Origin: a bacterium
GTDB taxonomy: Bacteria; Patescibacteria; JAEDAM01; Absconditabacterales; Absconditicoccaceae
Assembly (NCBI GenBank): GCA_017442645.1
Contig: JAFRZH010000038.1
Coordinates: forward strand, 1 to 26,098
DNA length: 26,098 nucleotides
Direction of reading: 5' to 3'
In this document: piece after piece, positions 8,600-18,474 of the stretch
Position numbering within the stretch: the stretch's first letter is position 1
How the letters are laid out: every line of letters begins with the position of its first letter
Translations under genes and position numbers: made by a program
The notes under the pieces: generated by a model
What the model saw: only the letters and a program-made list of their open reading frames with translations
The model's database searches: none
Told to the model about the DNA's origin: nothing

Positions 8600-10666
8600 A
8601 TGAAAAAAAGCTGAAACATTATCACGAGAAATCCTTGGAAATTCACATTTCTCTTGCTGATTATCGGTTGAGTTTTATGGTATTTTAAGCCACGAGCTGC
8701 AAAAGAAGAAGAGTCAATGTCCTTTTTCGAACCAAGTGAATATATCGTTTCAACGGGGAATATTGAAAGTTCTCTTACGATTGAGGGAACGACGCAGTTT
8801 TCAAATTCTCAGAAATTGAGTTTTCTCAATCAAGGAAAGGTTAAAACCGTGAATGTGAAAGTAGGAGATGAAGTGAAAAAAGGACAAGTTTTAGCGACGA
8901 TGACGACGGATGATTTGGATAAAGATGTAGAACAGCAGAAAATCGATATTCAAGATCAGAAAAACGAAATTCAAGATTTATTGGATGGGTATAATCTGGA
9001 TTTAGAGCTTTTGAAAGCACAAGCGGAATATGATAATTTGCTTTTGAAACAGAAAAATTTGGAACAAAGTAATGAATTGGAGATTGAAGACACGATTCAT
9101 AAGCTCAAAGATGCCGAAAAAGAATACAATGACGCACTCAAAGATTATCAAGAATTACTTTCTGGAAGTGAAAGTGGAAATAAGGATTTAGCGCTTTCTT
9201 CTACGATTAGAGATAGAAAAATCAAAATGGAAGACGCTGTTCTTGGGATTAGAACTGCTTATTTCGATATTCAGGATATGCTTGAATGGTATGATCAACT
9301 GATGTTTATTACGGATAAATATAGTGGAGTGGAGAGTATTTATATTGGTGCAAAAGATGTTCAAAAAAAGAATGAAGCCAGAGAGGGATTTAATGCGATT
9401 AGAAGTGATTTAACGAAGCTTCAGAACTACTACGATACCTTGAAAAAAATTGAACCGCTTGATCTAACTAATGAGCAGATTTTGGAGGTGTATAGCTTTA
9501 TGAGAGATCTGGGACAGAAAATTTTGAATTGGGGAGAGGCTTGTTATGATATGTTTCAAGAAAGTATTGTTTCTGAAGGAAGTTTAAGTCAGGGAGAGAT
9601 TGATAGTTATTCCAAAAAAGCATTAGGATTTCAAGATGCAGGGATTTCTTATATGACGAAAACCTATTCTTCTATGGTAGAAACCTTATCAAAACTTGAT
9701 GAAGATACTTCTCTGGAAGATACGAAATTAAAAATGGAGAAACTCAAAACTGCTTGGGACAAAATGAAGATCGAAGCACAATTACTTACAACCAATCAAG
9801 ACAAAGAAAAAGCGGAACTTCAAGAAAAAATTGATCAAGCGTTGAGAAATATCAATAAAATCAAAAAAGGGGAGTCTCTCGATGAAAGCAAGATTACTGC
9901 TGCAAAAAATAGACTCAAACAGCTTCAAAATACCTTGGATAATCTTTATAAAAAATATGATGATTATAAACTTATAGCGAATTTTGACGGAGTGATTACG
10001 CAAATGGATTTACAAGTTGGAGATTCGATTGAGAGTTCTTCCAAGTCTTGAAGTGAGAAATACATCTATGTAGAGAGTAATAATATTTTGGAATTATCGT
10101 TGTCTGTGGAGCAAGTAGATATCATAAAATTAAAAGTCTGAATGCCAGTGGACGTATATCTTGATGCCTATGATGGAAATATCTATCATGGAACGGTTAC
10201 AGAAATCAATACCGTGCCTTCTGAAGGAGGAATGGGAGCAAGTTATCCGGTTACCGTTACTTTTTACAAAAATGATCCTGAAGAAATGATTCTCGCAGGA
10301 ATGGGAGGAAATGCGAAGATTTATCTTGAAAAGTTTGAAAATCTGATCCTCATTCCAAATCAAGCCATTTCAAGAATGAATGGAAAAGAAGTGGTAAAAC
10401 TCCTCGAAAATGGACAACGAGTGGATAGAGAAATCGAAACCTGAACTTCAGACGATAGTCAAACTGAGGTACTTTCTGGACTTTCTGTCGGAGATACGAT
10501 TAAAGAAATGTATATGACACAAGAAGGATTTTCAAGTGTAGGATTAGAAGATTCTGAAGATACGATGATGATGTATGGAAGTATGGGAAGTATGGGAAGA
10601 ATGTGAGGTTGAATGGGATGATGAATGAGAGGCGGAATGGGAGGATCTAGACGTTGAAGAGGATAG
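8600..10666 (+). CDS. HlyD/MacA-type membrane fusion (efflux adaptor) protein
   Basis: 688 residues. A single N-terminal membrane anchor is at about 13-30 (WKFTFLLLIIGGVLWYF). The first lipoyl-like half follows at 70-100 (LSFLNQGKVKTVNVKVGDEVKKGQVLAT). A very long Lys/Glu-rich coiled-coil hairpin spans about 105-455, and the second lipoyl half begins at about 460 (ANFDGVITQMDLQVGDSI). The beta-barrel and membrane-proximal domains include LDAYDGNIYHGTVTEI and NLILIPNQAI. Residues 655-688 are an unusual Gly/Met/Arg-rich tail (MYGSMGSMGRMGGGMGGG...). Family members bridge an inner-membrane transporter to the outside. The hairpin is longer than in typical MacA proteins. The ATPase gene starts 33 bases downstream, so the pair is likely co-transcribed. 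The first 450 residues contain only two or three TGA codons; most are near the C-terminus. The stop codon TAG falls in a half copy of the hairpin repeat. Confidence 0.92.
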
Positions 10667-10699
10667 TCAGACTTTTATTTCTTTTTTCTTAAAAAGAGT

Positions 10700-11395
10700 A
10701 TGGCAGAGAAAGAACCGTTTATTAAGCTGGTGGAAATTACGAAAACGTATGGACTTGACAATCCTGATATCGAACCGGTGAAAGTTTTGAAGGGGATTAA
10801 TCTCGAAATTTACGATAACGACTTTATTTCTATTATGGGGCCGTCGGGATGTGGAAAATCGACGTTGATGAATATCGTGGGGCTTCTCGATCAGCAGACG
10901 ACGGGGGATTATTTTCTTCGTGGGGAGAAAGTTGAGGCAATGTCTCAAGATGATCGGTCGATGATTCGTAGATCGACGATTGGATTTGTGTTTCAATGAT
11001 ATAATTTACTCAAAAGAATGTCCGCACGAGAGCAAGTAGCTCTTCCGCTTTCGTATGTGGGAGTTCCGATGGCTGAGAAGAAAAAAAGAGCGATCGAAGC
11101 GTTGAAAATGGTGGGACTTGGGGAGAGAATTGACGCACTCCCTAATCAACTTTCATGAGGACAGCAGCAGAGAGTTTGTATCGCGCGCGCGATTGTGAAT
11201 AATCCATGATTAATCCTTGCCGATGAGCCGACTGGTGCTTTGGATTCAAAAACAGGAGAAGAAATTCTGAATCTTTTTCAAAATCTCAATAGAAACGAGG
11301 GGAAAACCATTCTTCTCATTACTCATGATGCTCATATTGGAGCCGCTGCAAAGAAAATGATTAGGATCAAAGATGGACTCTTTGTTGATGCGTAA
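10700..11395 (+). CDS. ABC transporter ATP-binding protein, MacB/LolD type
   Basis: 231 residues, a single complete nucleotide-binding domain. Walker [10 protein letters not shown] is at 47-55, the Q-loop Q99 in GFVFQGYNLL, the signature LSGGQQQR at 151-158, Walker B LILADE at 171-176 followed by the D-loop GALD, and the H-loop H209 in LLITHD. The TYG...[12 protein letters not shown] start and the FVFQ.YNLL and [12 protein letters not shown] stretches are typical of the MacB/LolD/FtsE group, which energises extrusion or lipoprotein release through an FtsX-like permease. Glycines in FQGYNLL, in LSGG (second position of the pair) and in NNPGL are TGA. It lies directly behind the adaptor gene. 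No permease gene follows before the terminator at 11424, so the partner must be encoded elsewhere. Confidence 0.95.
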
Positions 11396-11423
11396 TTTTA
11401 GTAGAGATTGAAAAAAAGGGGGG

Positions 11424-11478
11424 AAATCTGATTCTTCGTTGGGAGTGATTTCGTGATGAAGAGTCAGATTTTTTTTGA
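11424..11478 (+). terminator. Hairpin terminator after the ABC gene
   Basis: AAATCTGATTCTTC (11424-11437) pairs with GAAGAGTCAGATTT (11458-11471), and a run of T follows. It is a member of the hairpin repeat family, placed 29 bases after the ABC gene stop. Confidence 0.8.
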
Positions 11479-11633
11479 TTTCACAAAAATGGATTCCTTT
11501 TGATTTCAGAAAATGTATTGAAGTAAAATAGATATATATACTTATTAAATTAACAAATAAATCCCTCAAATTTGCATATATATACAGCAATATTTATAAT
11601 TATATTGTATTTATTTCCACACATTTTTGGAAT

Positions 11634-12827
11634 ATGAAATTACTTAAAAGACAACTACGCGGAATAACAAAAGAAGATATTGAATCAGAATATTCAAAAC
11701 TAACACAACAATGAATTTCAAAAACAATATTAGATACTGCACAAAATGAATTACTTTCCTTATTATGAAATGATAACATTATGCATAAAGAACTATTAAA
11801 TTTATCTCCTCTTGTATAACAACTTAACTATTCCAAATTTTACAAGTGCTTAGAAGTCAGAGATGCCTATCTTCAAAAAAATAAAAAACTTTCATCAAAA
11901 GATTTTGTAACATTATTTTGAAATACAAATACAAAGATAAAATCATCTCTTGGAAAATATAATAAAGCTAATTTACAACAATGATGAATAGGAGAATGTT
12001 GATTACTTTCTGGTTTAGAAGTCTTAAAAAAGACACCTTTTTTTGAAACTATGATAAGATGTTCTCTCAAAAGAACTGAATACGGTCGAAAATGTCTCCT
12101 TCCTTTTTGTAATCAGCAAGAAATCTATGAAGAAATTACAGACGAAGAAATAGACTATTTAAAAGTTCCTAATGTTATAAAGGGACGTAGTATCATCTCA
12201 AATTCATCCTTATGATTTAATATTTTAGAAACTCTCATTATTAAAAATACCTTAAGAAATAAAAACATACCATTTGAAAAAATCAATGATATATCTTACG
12301 AACAAATATCTAATTTAAATCTGAGATGGGATGTTTATGATATGAATAACGTAATATGAAGAGATAAATCTCTCGTAACTAATATTTCAACTAATGGAAC
12401 ATCAAAAGAAGGTTTGTTATATCTTTTAAAACTTTCAAAAACATGAATTATTAAATTATGTTGCCAATTAAAAATTCCTAATAATTATCAATATAATGAT
12501 ACTCCTACCCAAACCGTTGAAAGTACCAGAGGGTATAAAGTTCATATTTATAAAGAAAACGATGATTTTTCTTATGGGATAGATGAGGTATGACATGAAT
12601 GTTTTAAACCACAGTGATGTGATGAATGGTTTATTACAAATCATGAATATTCTATCGAAAAGTTTTCAGATGATGAAAACTATGTAGTTTTGAAAAATCC
12701 TTGGTTTACGGAAAAAAAATTAAAAATTCCCTTAAAACAATTTCAATCTATGTGCCAAGTTTTTGATGTGATATCCTTTAATATTAAAAATCTCTTTACT
12801 GAAGATAATAATGACAACAAAAAATAA
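11634..12827 (+). pseudogene. Calpain-like cysteine protease, interrupted by an in-frame TAA
   Basis: One reading frame of 398 codons is open except for TAA at 11817-11819 (codon 62). The first 61 residues (MKLLKRQLRGITKEDIESEY...) match nothing I know. After the TAA the frame continues with QLNYSKFYKCLEVRDAYL and then the likely catalytic part. Cys122 lies in LQQGGIGECGLLSGLEVL, compared with the calpain QG.LGDCWLLAAL. His337 lies in ITNHEYSIEKF, compared with GHAYSV. Asn355 lies in VVLKNPW, compared with LRNPWG. This is the Cys-His-Asn triad of the calpain (C2) family in the right order. No ATG, GTG or TTG lies between the TAA and Cys122, so the protease cannot simply restart. The options are a nonsense mutation (CAA to TAA would be one change), readthrough, or an assembly error. 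The family assignment rests on three short motifs and is moderately sure. Confidence 0.6.
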
Positions 12828-13136
12828 ATCTGTTTCCCTCATTGATGTGGTCTTTTATGAAGAGTCAGATTTCTTTCTGATTTTTTATTGTAGGAATTGG
12901 ATTGACGAAAATAGACCCTCACCCTACCCCTCTCCTTAGTAAGGAGAGGGAAATCACGTAGTGATGGGCGCGGTTAATACACAAATGATCTGTAGGATTA
13001 ACGGTTCCCCTCGGCCTTTTTTTTTGAAGTAACCCGTTATAGAAAAATCCCTCTTTTTTACATTTCCACTAAATTACAAATCATTTGATTTTTTGACAAA
13101 AATGAGTATAGAGGGAATGTTTTAGTTGAACATAAT
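12828..13136. repeat. Repeat-rich spacer after the protease gene
   Basis: 309 bases without a gene. It holds a degenerate hairpin-family copy (left arm near 12825-12839, right arm GAAGAGTCAGATTTC at 12859-12873, then T-rich) that can terminate the protease transcript. Next is CCCTCTCCTTAGTAAGGAGAGGG with an ATCACGTAGTGAT stem (12928-12964), and then a variant of the CTGTAGG...CCTCGGCC repeat (12989-13020). Confidence 0.65.
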
Positions 13137-13936
13137 ATGATGAAATTTTTCATTTTTATGGATGAAAGTGGGAATAATGCTGAAGATCAATATTTTGCGC
13201 TTTGACTTCTCTTTGTCCCCGTTGATTATATAGGATATGTCTATGATGATATGATCTCTTTTTATGATAGAGCAAAAGACATTGCAAAAAATATTAAAAC
13301 CATCAAAATCCAAGAATTTATTGATAAACATAACTTTGACGACTTAAAGAAAATCCTTTCATCATCTACCCACTTTGAATTAAAATTCAAAAATATCAAT
13401 TTTACTAATAAAGATATTTATAAATGAATGATTGATAAAGTGTGTTCATATCATAATATTCAGTATGCGACCTTTGTTGTAGATAGATCTAAACGAGATA
13501 ATACCCAAAGTTATCGAGATAATTACATAAAATATGCTTCTCTTGGAGTGTCTGAAAATATGGATAATCAACATGAATATATTTTCATCTCCGATTCTAT
13601 CACCCAACCAAAAAAAGAAAAACAAATTTGAAAGCAATTTGAGAATTATCTTACAAATTCCATTAAAAATCATTTATCTGAGTTAGGAAAAAGAAATGAT
13701 AATTTTCTATGAGCATTAAGAATAGAAAGTCATTCATCAGTTTTATTACAACTAACTGACACTATTCTATGATGTATTATGTTTTATTTAAGAAATCAAA
13801 CAAGAACTATATCAGATAAGACGGCTCTAAAAAAGGATTTGTAGCGGAAACATTAAAAAGAAAACTTGGAAATATCAACTTTTTTACATCGCAAACAATC
13901 GAAAGTCCCTTTATTTTCTCCATAAAACATTACTAA
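13137..13936 (+). CDS. DUF3800 protein, frameshifted near its C-terminus
   Basis: The first frame runs from ATG 13137 to TAG 13842-13844 (235 residues). MDESGNN (residues 8-14) is the acidic N-terminal motif of DUF3800, ATFVVDRSKRDN and FISDSITQPKKEKQI are mid-domain features, and RIESHSSVLLQLTDTILGCIMFYL is the conserved C-terminal helix motif (ES..s.llQl.D...g). In the -1 frame the coding sense continues without interruption from about 13835 as GFVAETLKRKLGNINFFTSQTIESPFIFSIKHY to TAA at 13934-13936. The switch lies at A-AAA-AAG (13829-13835) in the correct phase for -1 slippage, nine bases before the TAG. It could be programmed frameshifting or a lost A in the run. DUF3800 proteins are often found in defence or mobile contexts; the biochemical role is not firmly known. 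The start may instead be 13140. Confidence 0.8.
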
Positions 13937-14178
13937 TAAAGAAAAAGAAGGTCACGGACAAGAGACCCGCACCTCCTTTATCTCATATAGTATAAGAATT
14001 ATTTTACCAAAATCAAGTTTTTTAGGAGAAAAATGATCAAAAAGATGAGAAATCTGAATTTTTATCATGAATAATCGTAGGGACGATGGCTTGCCTCATC
14101 CTTTTTATGATTTTGATTCTTTTTTATTTATTGGTTTGTTTAATAGGAAAGGGCAAGCCCTTTCCCTACATGTTTTTT
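13937..14178. mobile_element. Spacer with a MITE-like element (about 14067-14170)
   Basis: GTAGGGACGATGGCTTGCCT near 14071-14091 and AGGGCAAGCCCTTTCCCTAC (about 14150-14169) are inverted with respect to each other: GTAGGGA pairs with TCCCTAC and GGCTTGCC with GGGCAAGCC. They enclose about 60 AT-rich bases with no coding potential. The layout is that of a small non-autonomous element. Related ends occur near 14637, 21826, 22262, 22316 and 23062. Confidence 0.55.
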
Positions 14179-14559
14179 TTATTTTTTGATACTTTTTTTG
14201 ATATAGGCTTTATTTTGTTCCATAACCTTATCGATGAATTTTTTACTCTCTTGTTCTTTTTTGGAGTTAATTTTACATGATGCATACATAATCATTTGAT
14301 CATCAATTTCTTTAAGTTCTTTCCTTAATGTTCTAACTTTGTCAAAGTCTCCTTTCCCCTTATAATCCTTAATATCCTGTAACAAAATCTCTTTTTGTTT
14401 TTTACACTGTTGCAAAAAATCTTCATTTGCATTATAAGAAGATGTAAAAAGATCTTCTGTTTGATTTCAAAGTTCTGATGAAGAAACTTGCGATCTTCCG
14501 ATAGCTCTTGCAGTCTTTTTGAGAATAGGACAAGGTTTAAATTTACGAATTTTTACCAT
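14179..14559 (-). CDS. Small Lys-rich protein of unknown function
   Basis: 126 residues, not recognised. The sequence starts MVKIRKFKPCPILKKTARAIGRSQVSSSELG; the middle (residues 45-90) is a charged helix (LQQCKKQKEILLQDIKDYKGKGDFDKVRTLRKELKEIDDQ), then MYASCKINSKK, and the end is KVMEQNKAYIKKSIKK. One Gly is TGA. The C-terminal motif (E.NKAYI.K.IKK) recurs in the neighbour at 14684-14890, so the two are distant relatives. No signal peptide or membrane segment. The strong basic charge is compatible with nucleic-acid binding, which is only a guess. Confidence 0.65.
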
Positions 14560-14683
14560 GATTATAGTAAAAAATAAAGTTCTTAAAAGATGTATTTCAT
14601 CAATTCTTCGAAAATTTCCAATTTTATTATACGATGTAGGGACGATGGCTTGCCTCGTCCTGTTTATGATAGGGAGATTTTAC

Positions 14684-14890
14684 CTATTTTGATTTTTTTT
14701 TGATTTTTTTCTCAATATAGGCTTTATTATTTTCCATAATTTTTTCAACAAATGTTTTAGCTTGTTTTTCTTTTTCTAACTGAATTTTATCTTCATTTCC
14801 ACTATCTAAATAATTATAATATTCTGCTAAAGAACAATTATTTTTTCTTATTCAGCCATAACACACATAGTGACACATTCATCTACTCAT
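14684..14890 (-). CDS. Small Cys-containing protein, relative of its downstream neighbour
   Basis: 68 residues: MSRGMCHYVCYGGIRKNNCSLAEYYNYLDSGNEDKIQLEKEK, then KTFVEKIMENNKAYIEKKIKKKSK. The N-terminal CHYVC...C looks like half of a metal-binding site. The C-terminal 20 residues match the end of the protein at 14179-14559. Two or three glycines are TGA. The start is uncertain: an internal ATG at 14878 would remove the first four residues. It lies 43 bases downstream of the membrane protein gene on the same strand. The function is unknown. Confidence 0.55.
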
Positions 14891-14933
14891 ATTTTATACA
14901 CAAAAGATCTAAAAAAATGAATCATTTCACTTA

Positions 14934-15596
14934 CTAAAATGATTGTATTTTTGATTGTAACTTATCGACTTGGCTTAGTAAATCATGATATTCTTTTTGA
15001 AAACCTCATCACTTCAGATCTTTTAAATTGAAACAAACTAAAGAATCCGCGAATAATTCAAAAAACTTGATCCTTCTTAAATTATTTATATTAATAATCA
15101 TGTCTGATGACAAAAAAAGCATATATCTATCTAAAATTCAATCTAAATCACATAGTATTTTGTTTGAAAAATTATACATGTAATATCTTCGAGTCATTTG
15201 TGGAATGATATTAGGGACAATAGTATCTAAATTTAGTCTTTCACAAATAAGATTTATACATTTATCTTCATTTTTAAACACTCATTGTTGCTTATCACTT
15301 ACACATTGATATTGCATTGCTATAAACCTTTCTATTGACGTCAAGATTCTATTTAATTGGGGAATAACAATATTGACTACTTTTTGTTTTTCAATATTTT
15401 TATCTGTATCAATAATACAATCTATAAATATAACAGATATGATAGAACCTAATATTCCATTTCAAATATCCTCAATATGTAAGTATTTACATACTATTCG
15501 TAATATTATCAACAATACGATAATAAAAATTCTTTTTTTGATACAAAACCAAAATCCTCTAAGAAAAGGGAAATATGCTTTGATTTTTTCTCTCAT
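14934..15596 (-). CDS. Predicted membrane protein of unknown function behind hsdS
   Basis: 220 residues, not recognised. The N-terminus MREKIKAYFPFLRGFWFCIKKRIFIIVLLIILRIVCKYL is basic and then hydrophobic (about 23-38). A second hydrophobic stretch follows (GILGSIISVIFIDCIID, about 45-61), so a two-segment N-terminal membrane domain is likely. The rest is soluble, with INLICERLNLDTIVPNIIPQMTRRYYMYNF and a helical end QKEYHDLLSQVDKLQSKIQSF. Several glycines are TGA, including GG in DLKGGGFQ. The ATG is only 29 bases after the hsdS stop, so it is probably the last gene of the hsd transcript. An accessory role in the island is inferred from position only. Confidence 0.7.
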
Positions 15597-15625
15597 TTGA
15601 TACTATTTTTTACTAAAACTATCTC

Positions 15626-16855
15626 TTATTTCACTGTCACTTGTCCATTCATCAACATAGGAAGTAGGAAGTCACGGAGTTCTGCTAAATCTCTATTCTG
15701 TAATTGGTTTAAATATATTTGTTCATAGATGGACTTTGTTTTCTTATGAAACATTTCCAATACAAAATTATTAGGTATTACCAAAGGAATAAATGCCATA
15801 GCATCATTATTTATTGCCTCTTGTGTGGCTCAATTTGATAGCCTATCTTTCAATGTCTCAAAGTAATCATTATTTATATTACACCGAACATACTCCAAAG
15901 AGTTATTAGTTTTACATTTCAATCAGGCAAATCCTGTAGAAAGAATGAAATTCTCAATAAAATCTACAGAATATTCTCAGAAGTATAATACTTTTTTACT
16001 ATTCTTCATTTTAGCGAACCAAACAGAATTTTCTGTTGGTTGCATATTAGCTCTACTTTCCCTATTTTCATATGTAATTTTTGGAGCCCCAAAGTTTATA
16101 TCATTATTAGTGACTTCAGCTGTAGCTAAATAGTTTTTTTCTCAATTAAAATTATCAATTCACGGTTTTATTAATTCAGTCAACGAATTCTTCTTTATAT
16201 TCTCTACACTCCATCCCTCAGGAATTTCTCTCTTTAACTCATCATTCCATACCATCTTTCATCCACTAGACTTGTAAGGCTTTCCATTCTCATCTGGGAA
16301 GTCAAACTGAACAAATCGGTACTCGTACAATTCCTTAGCTATAGCCTCTAATTCTGAATTAATTTTATTGTTTAGCTCTATTTTATCATCAATAGTTGAT
16401 AATTTAAGAGCTATACTCCTTTGTTCATTTACATCTTCAGGAATTGTTATCATAAGGTCTTCCATAAATTCTTTCGTAATATGTAGCATTATACTACCGT
16501 GTATTCAATTTAATAAGGAATTTGTTCTAAGCTTTAGCAGATAATAGAGAAACATTTTATCAACGAATAACTCATTAGGAACCATCTTCCAAATGTGGTA
16601 ATGGTATATAGTTTTTTCTCAGTCCCAAATCCTAGGTCAAAATGAAGCAGACCAAGCAAACAATAAGTCTCATTTATTACAATATTTATTTTCATCCAAT
16701 TCTAAATCAGAATAGTATCGACTATTATTACTAAAAAAATTACCTACCCTCAAAACTTTATATTTTCAGTTATCCAATAATTCTTTCTGTTTATAGGCTT
16801 TTCAATTTAATACTTCACATATATCTCATAATCTATATGTTCTGTTATTACTCAT
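15626..16855 (-). CDS. hsdS: Type I restriction-modification specificity subunit
   Basis: 409 residues. The protein has the two-half architecture of HsdS. Target recognition domain 1 runs from MSNNRTYRLGDICEVLNGKAY to about residue 115 (FAWSASFGPRIW, LLKLRTNSLLNGIHGSIMLHI). The first conserved helix is ITIPEDVNEQRSIALKLSTIDDKIELNNKINSELEAIAKELYEY (about 130-175). Recognition domain 2 opens with WSVENIKKNSLTELI, and the second helical region ends LQNRDLAELRDFLLPMLMNGQVTVK, the typical HsdS C-terminus. HsdS positions the HsdM methylase and HsdR motor on a bipartite DNA target; the target itself cannot be read from sequence. The ATG overlaps the end of hsdM by 8 bases. Several glycines are TGA. 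Confidence 0.95.
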
Positions 16856-18455
16856 ATTTTAATCAATTTAACTGAGTAAAAATATCATCTTCTAATTTCT
16901 TTCACTCTTCAAAGTAACCTTTGAGATTTTGTTTATAATTAGTCATTCTACTTCTAAATTCCTCAGCTGTAATATCTATGTGTTCTATTTTAATCTCAAA
17001 ATATTGTCCTGCTGACCAGGAATAATTTTTTTCCTTTATCTGTTCATTTGTTACTTTTACTGAGAAATCCTCAACTACCTCCATATTTTTGAAGGTATCT
17101 ATTATCTGTTGTTGTTCATTATCTCTCAGATAGGTCTTCTGATTTTTCCCCTCTTTTACCGTTTCTCATAATTTAGAGGCATCAACCAACATTATTTCAT
17201 CTCCATCCTTTCTGGTCTTATCAATAAATATCACTGATACATTTGTACCTGTTGTGGCGAAGATGTTACTAGGCATACTTACTACTCATTTTAACCAATT
17301 CCTGTCTATTATTCTTTCTCTGATTTTCTTTTCTATTCCACTTTGTGCTGTAATAAATCCTGTTGGTACTACTATTGCAGCCTTTCCCGTATCATTTAAT
17401 GAATATAGAATATGCTGAATGAATAGTAAATATATTGCCATTGATTCTAATTTCTTGTTTGGAATTGTAGGTACTCCTGCAAAGAATCTCTCTTGGCTAT
17501 TTGGTAATTGTTCTACTTCATCTCTCCAATCTGAAAAATCTAATTTGAAAGGGGGATTGGATACTATAAAATCCATCTTTTCCTTATGCCTACTTTCAAG
17601 AATAGTATTTCCTTGAACAATATGATTGATAGAATGGGTAAGGTTATTCAAAATTAAGTTCAATCTTAGCAAGTTCGTTGATTTTTGATTGATGTCTTGG
17701 GAGTAAATAGTACATTGATTGACTCCAATTTCATTTGCAAGATTCATTAATAAAGTTCCCGATCAAGCAGCGGGATCATAAACCGTAACATTTGAAATAG
17801 CTTCTTGTCCAACTAAGACTTTGGCAATCACTTTTGCGACAGAATGAGGAGTATAATATTCAGCATATTTTCAACCTCCATCTTTATTGTAATCCTTAAT
17901 CATATACTCAAAAATGGTACTGAAGAAATCAAATCCCTGGTTAAATACTTCATCAAAATCAAACTTACAGTTGATAAGTTTATTGATAATTCCTCTTGCT
18001 ACTTTATTATAATTTTGTTTATCGGAAACTGCAGATTGAATGAGAGATTCATCAAAAAGTCTAATATCAGTATTTTCACCGGTATGAACAGAAAAAAGAT
18101 CATTATTCTGAATGGCAATATCGTTAAGAGTTTCATCAAATTGTTGAGCGATATCATCATCGTTCTGATGTTCAAAAAGATAGGTTAAGAGATGTTCTGC
18201 TTGTAACCTTGCACTATTTACCCCAATTCTCATCAGTAAAATATTATAATCATTCTCTGATAATTTTTTAATCTCGTCATAAGTGGTCAAAGAAGGATTA
18301 ACCTTTTGAATCTCATGTAAAAATTTATCATTTAAGAATTTGTACAAAAAAGATTGTGTTACGATCTTATATTCATTGGCATCTCATCACAATCCATTAT
18401 TATTACAAATTCCTTTAATATCATCGACAAGTTGGGTAATTTTTTCTGTATACAT
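16848..18455 (-). CDS. hsdM: Type I restriction-modification DNA methyltransferase subunit (N6-adenine)
   Basis: 535 residues. The N-terminal helical domain (1-165) has ITQLVDDIKGICNNNG and NEYKIVTQSFLYKFLNDKF. The S-adenosylmethionine site is D227-PAAGSGT preceded by KYAEYYTPHSVAKVI, and the catalytic motif is N300-PPF in MDFIVSNPPFKLDF. PTGFITAQSGIEKKIRERII and SMPSNIFATTGTNVSVIFIDK follow, as in this family. Two glycines around the AdoMet motif region (including PAAG) are TGA. With HsdS it methylates adenine in the target, and with HsdR it forms the restriction complex. It starts 19 bases after hsdR stops. Its last codons overlap the hsdS start (ATGAGTAA), which suggests translational coupling. 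Confidence 0.96.
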
Positions 18456-18474
18456 GAGGAGAAAAGATTAAAAG

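Noticed and set aside
13942..13980. GGTCACGGACAAGAGACCCGC stretch as part of a structured RNA
   Set aside because: I could not form a convincing stem or match any RNA family; left as plain intergenic sequence.
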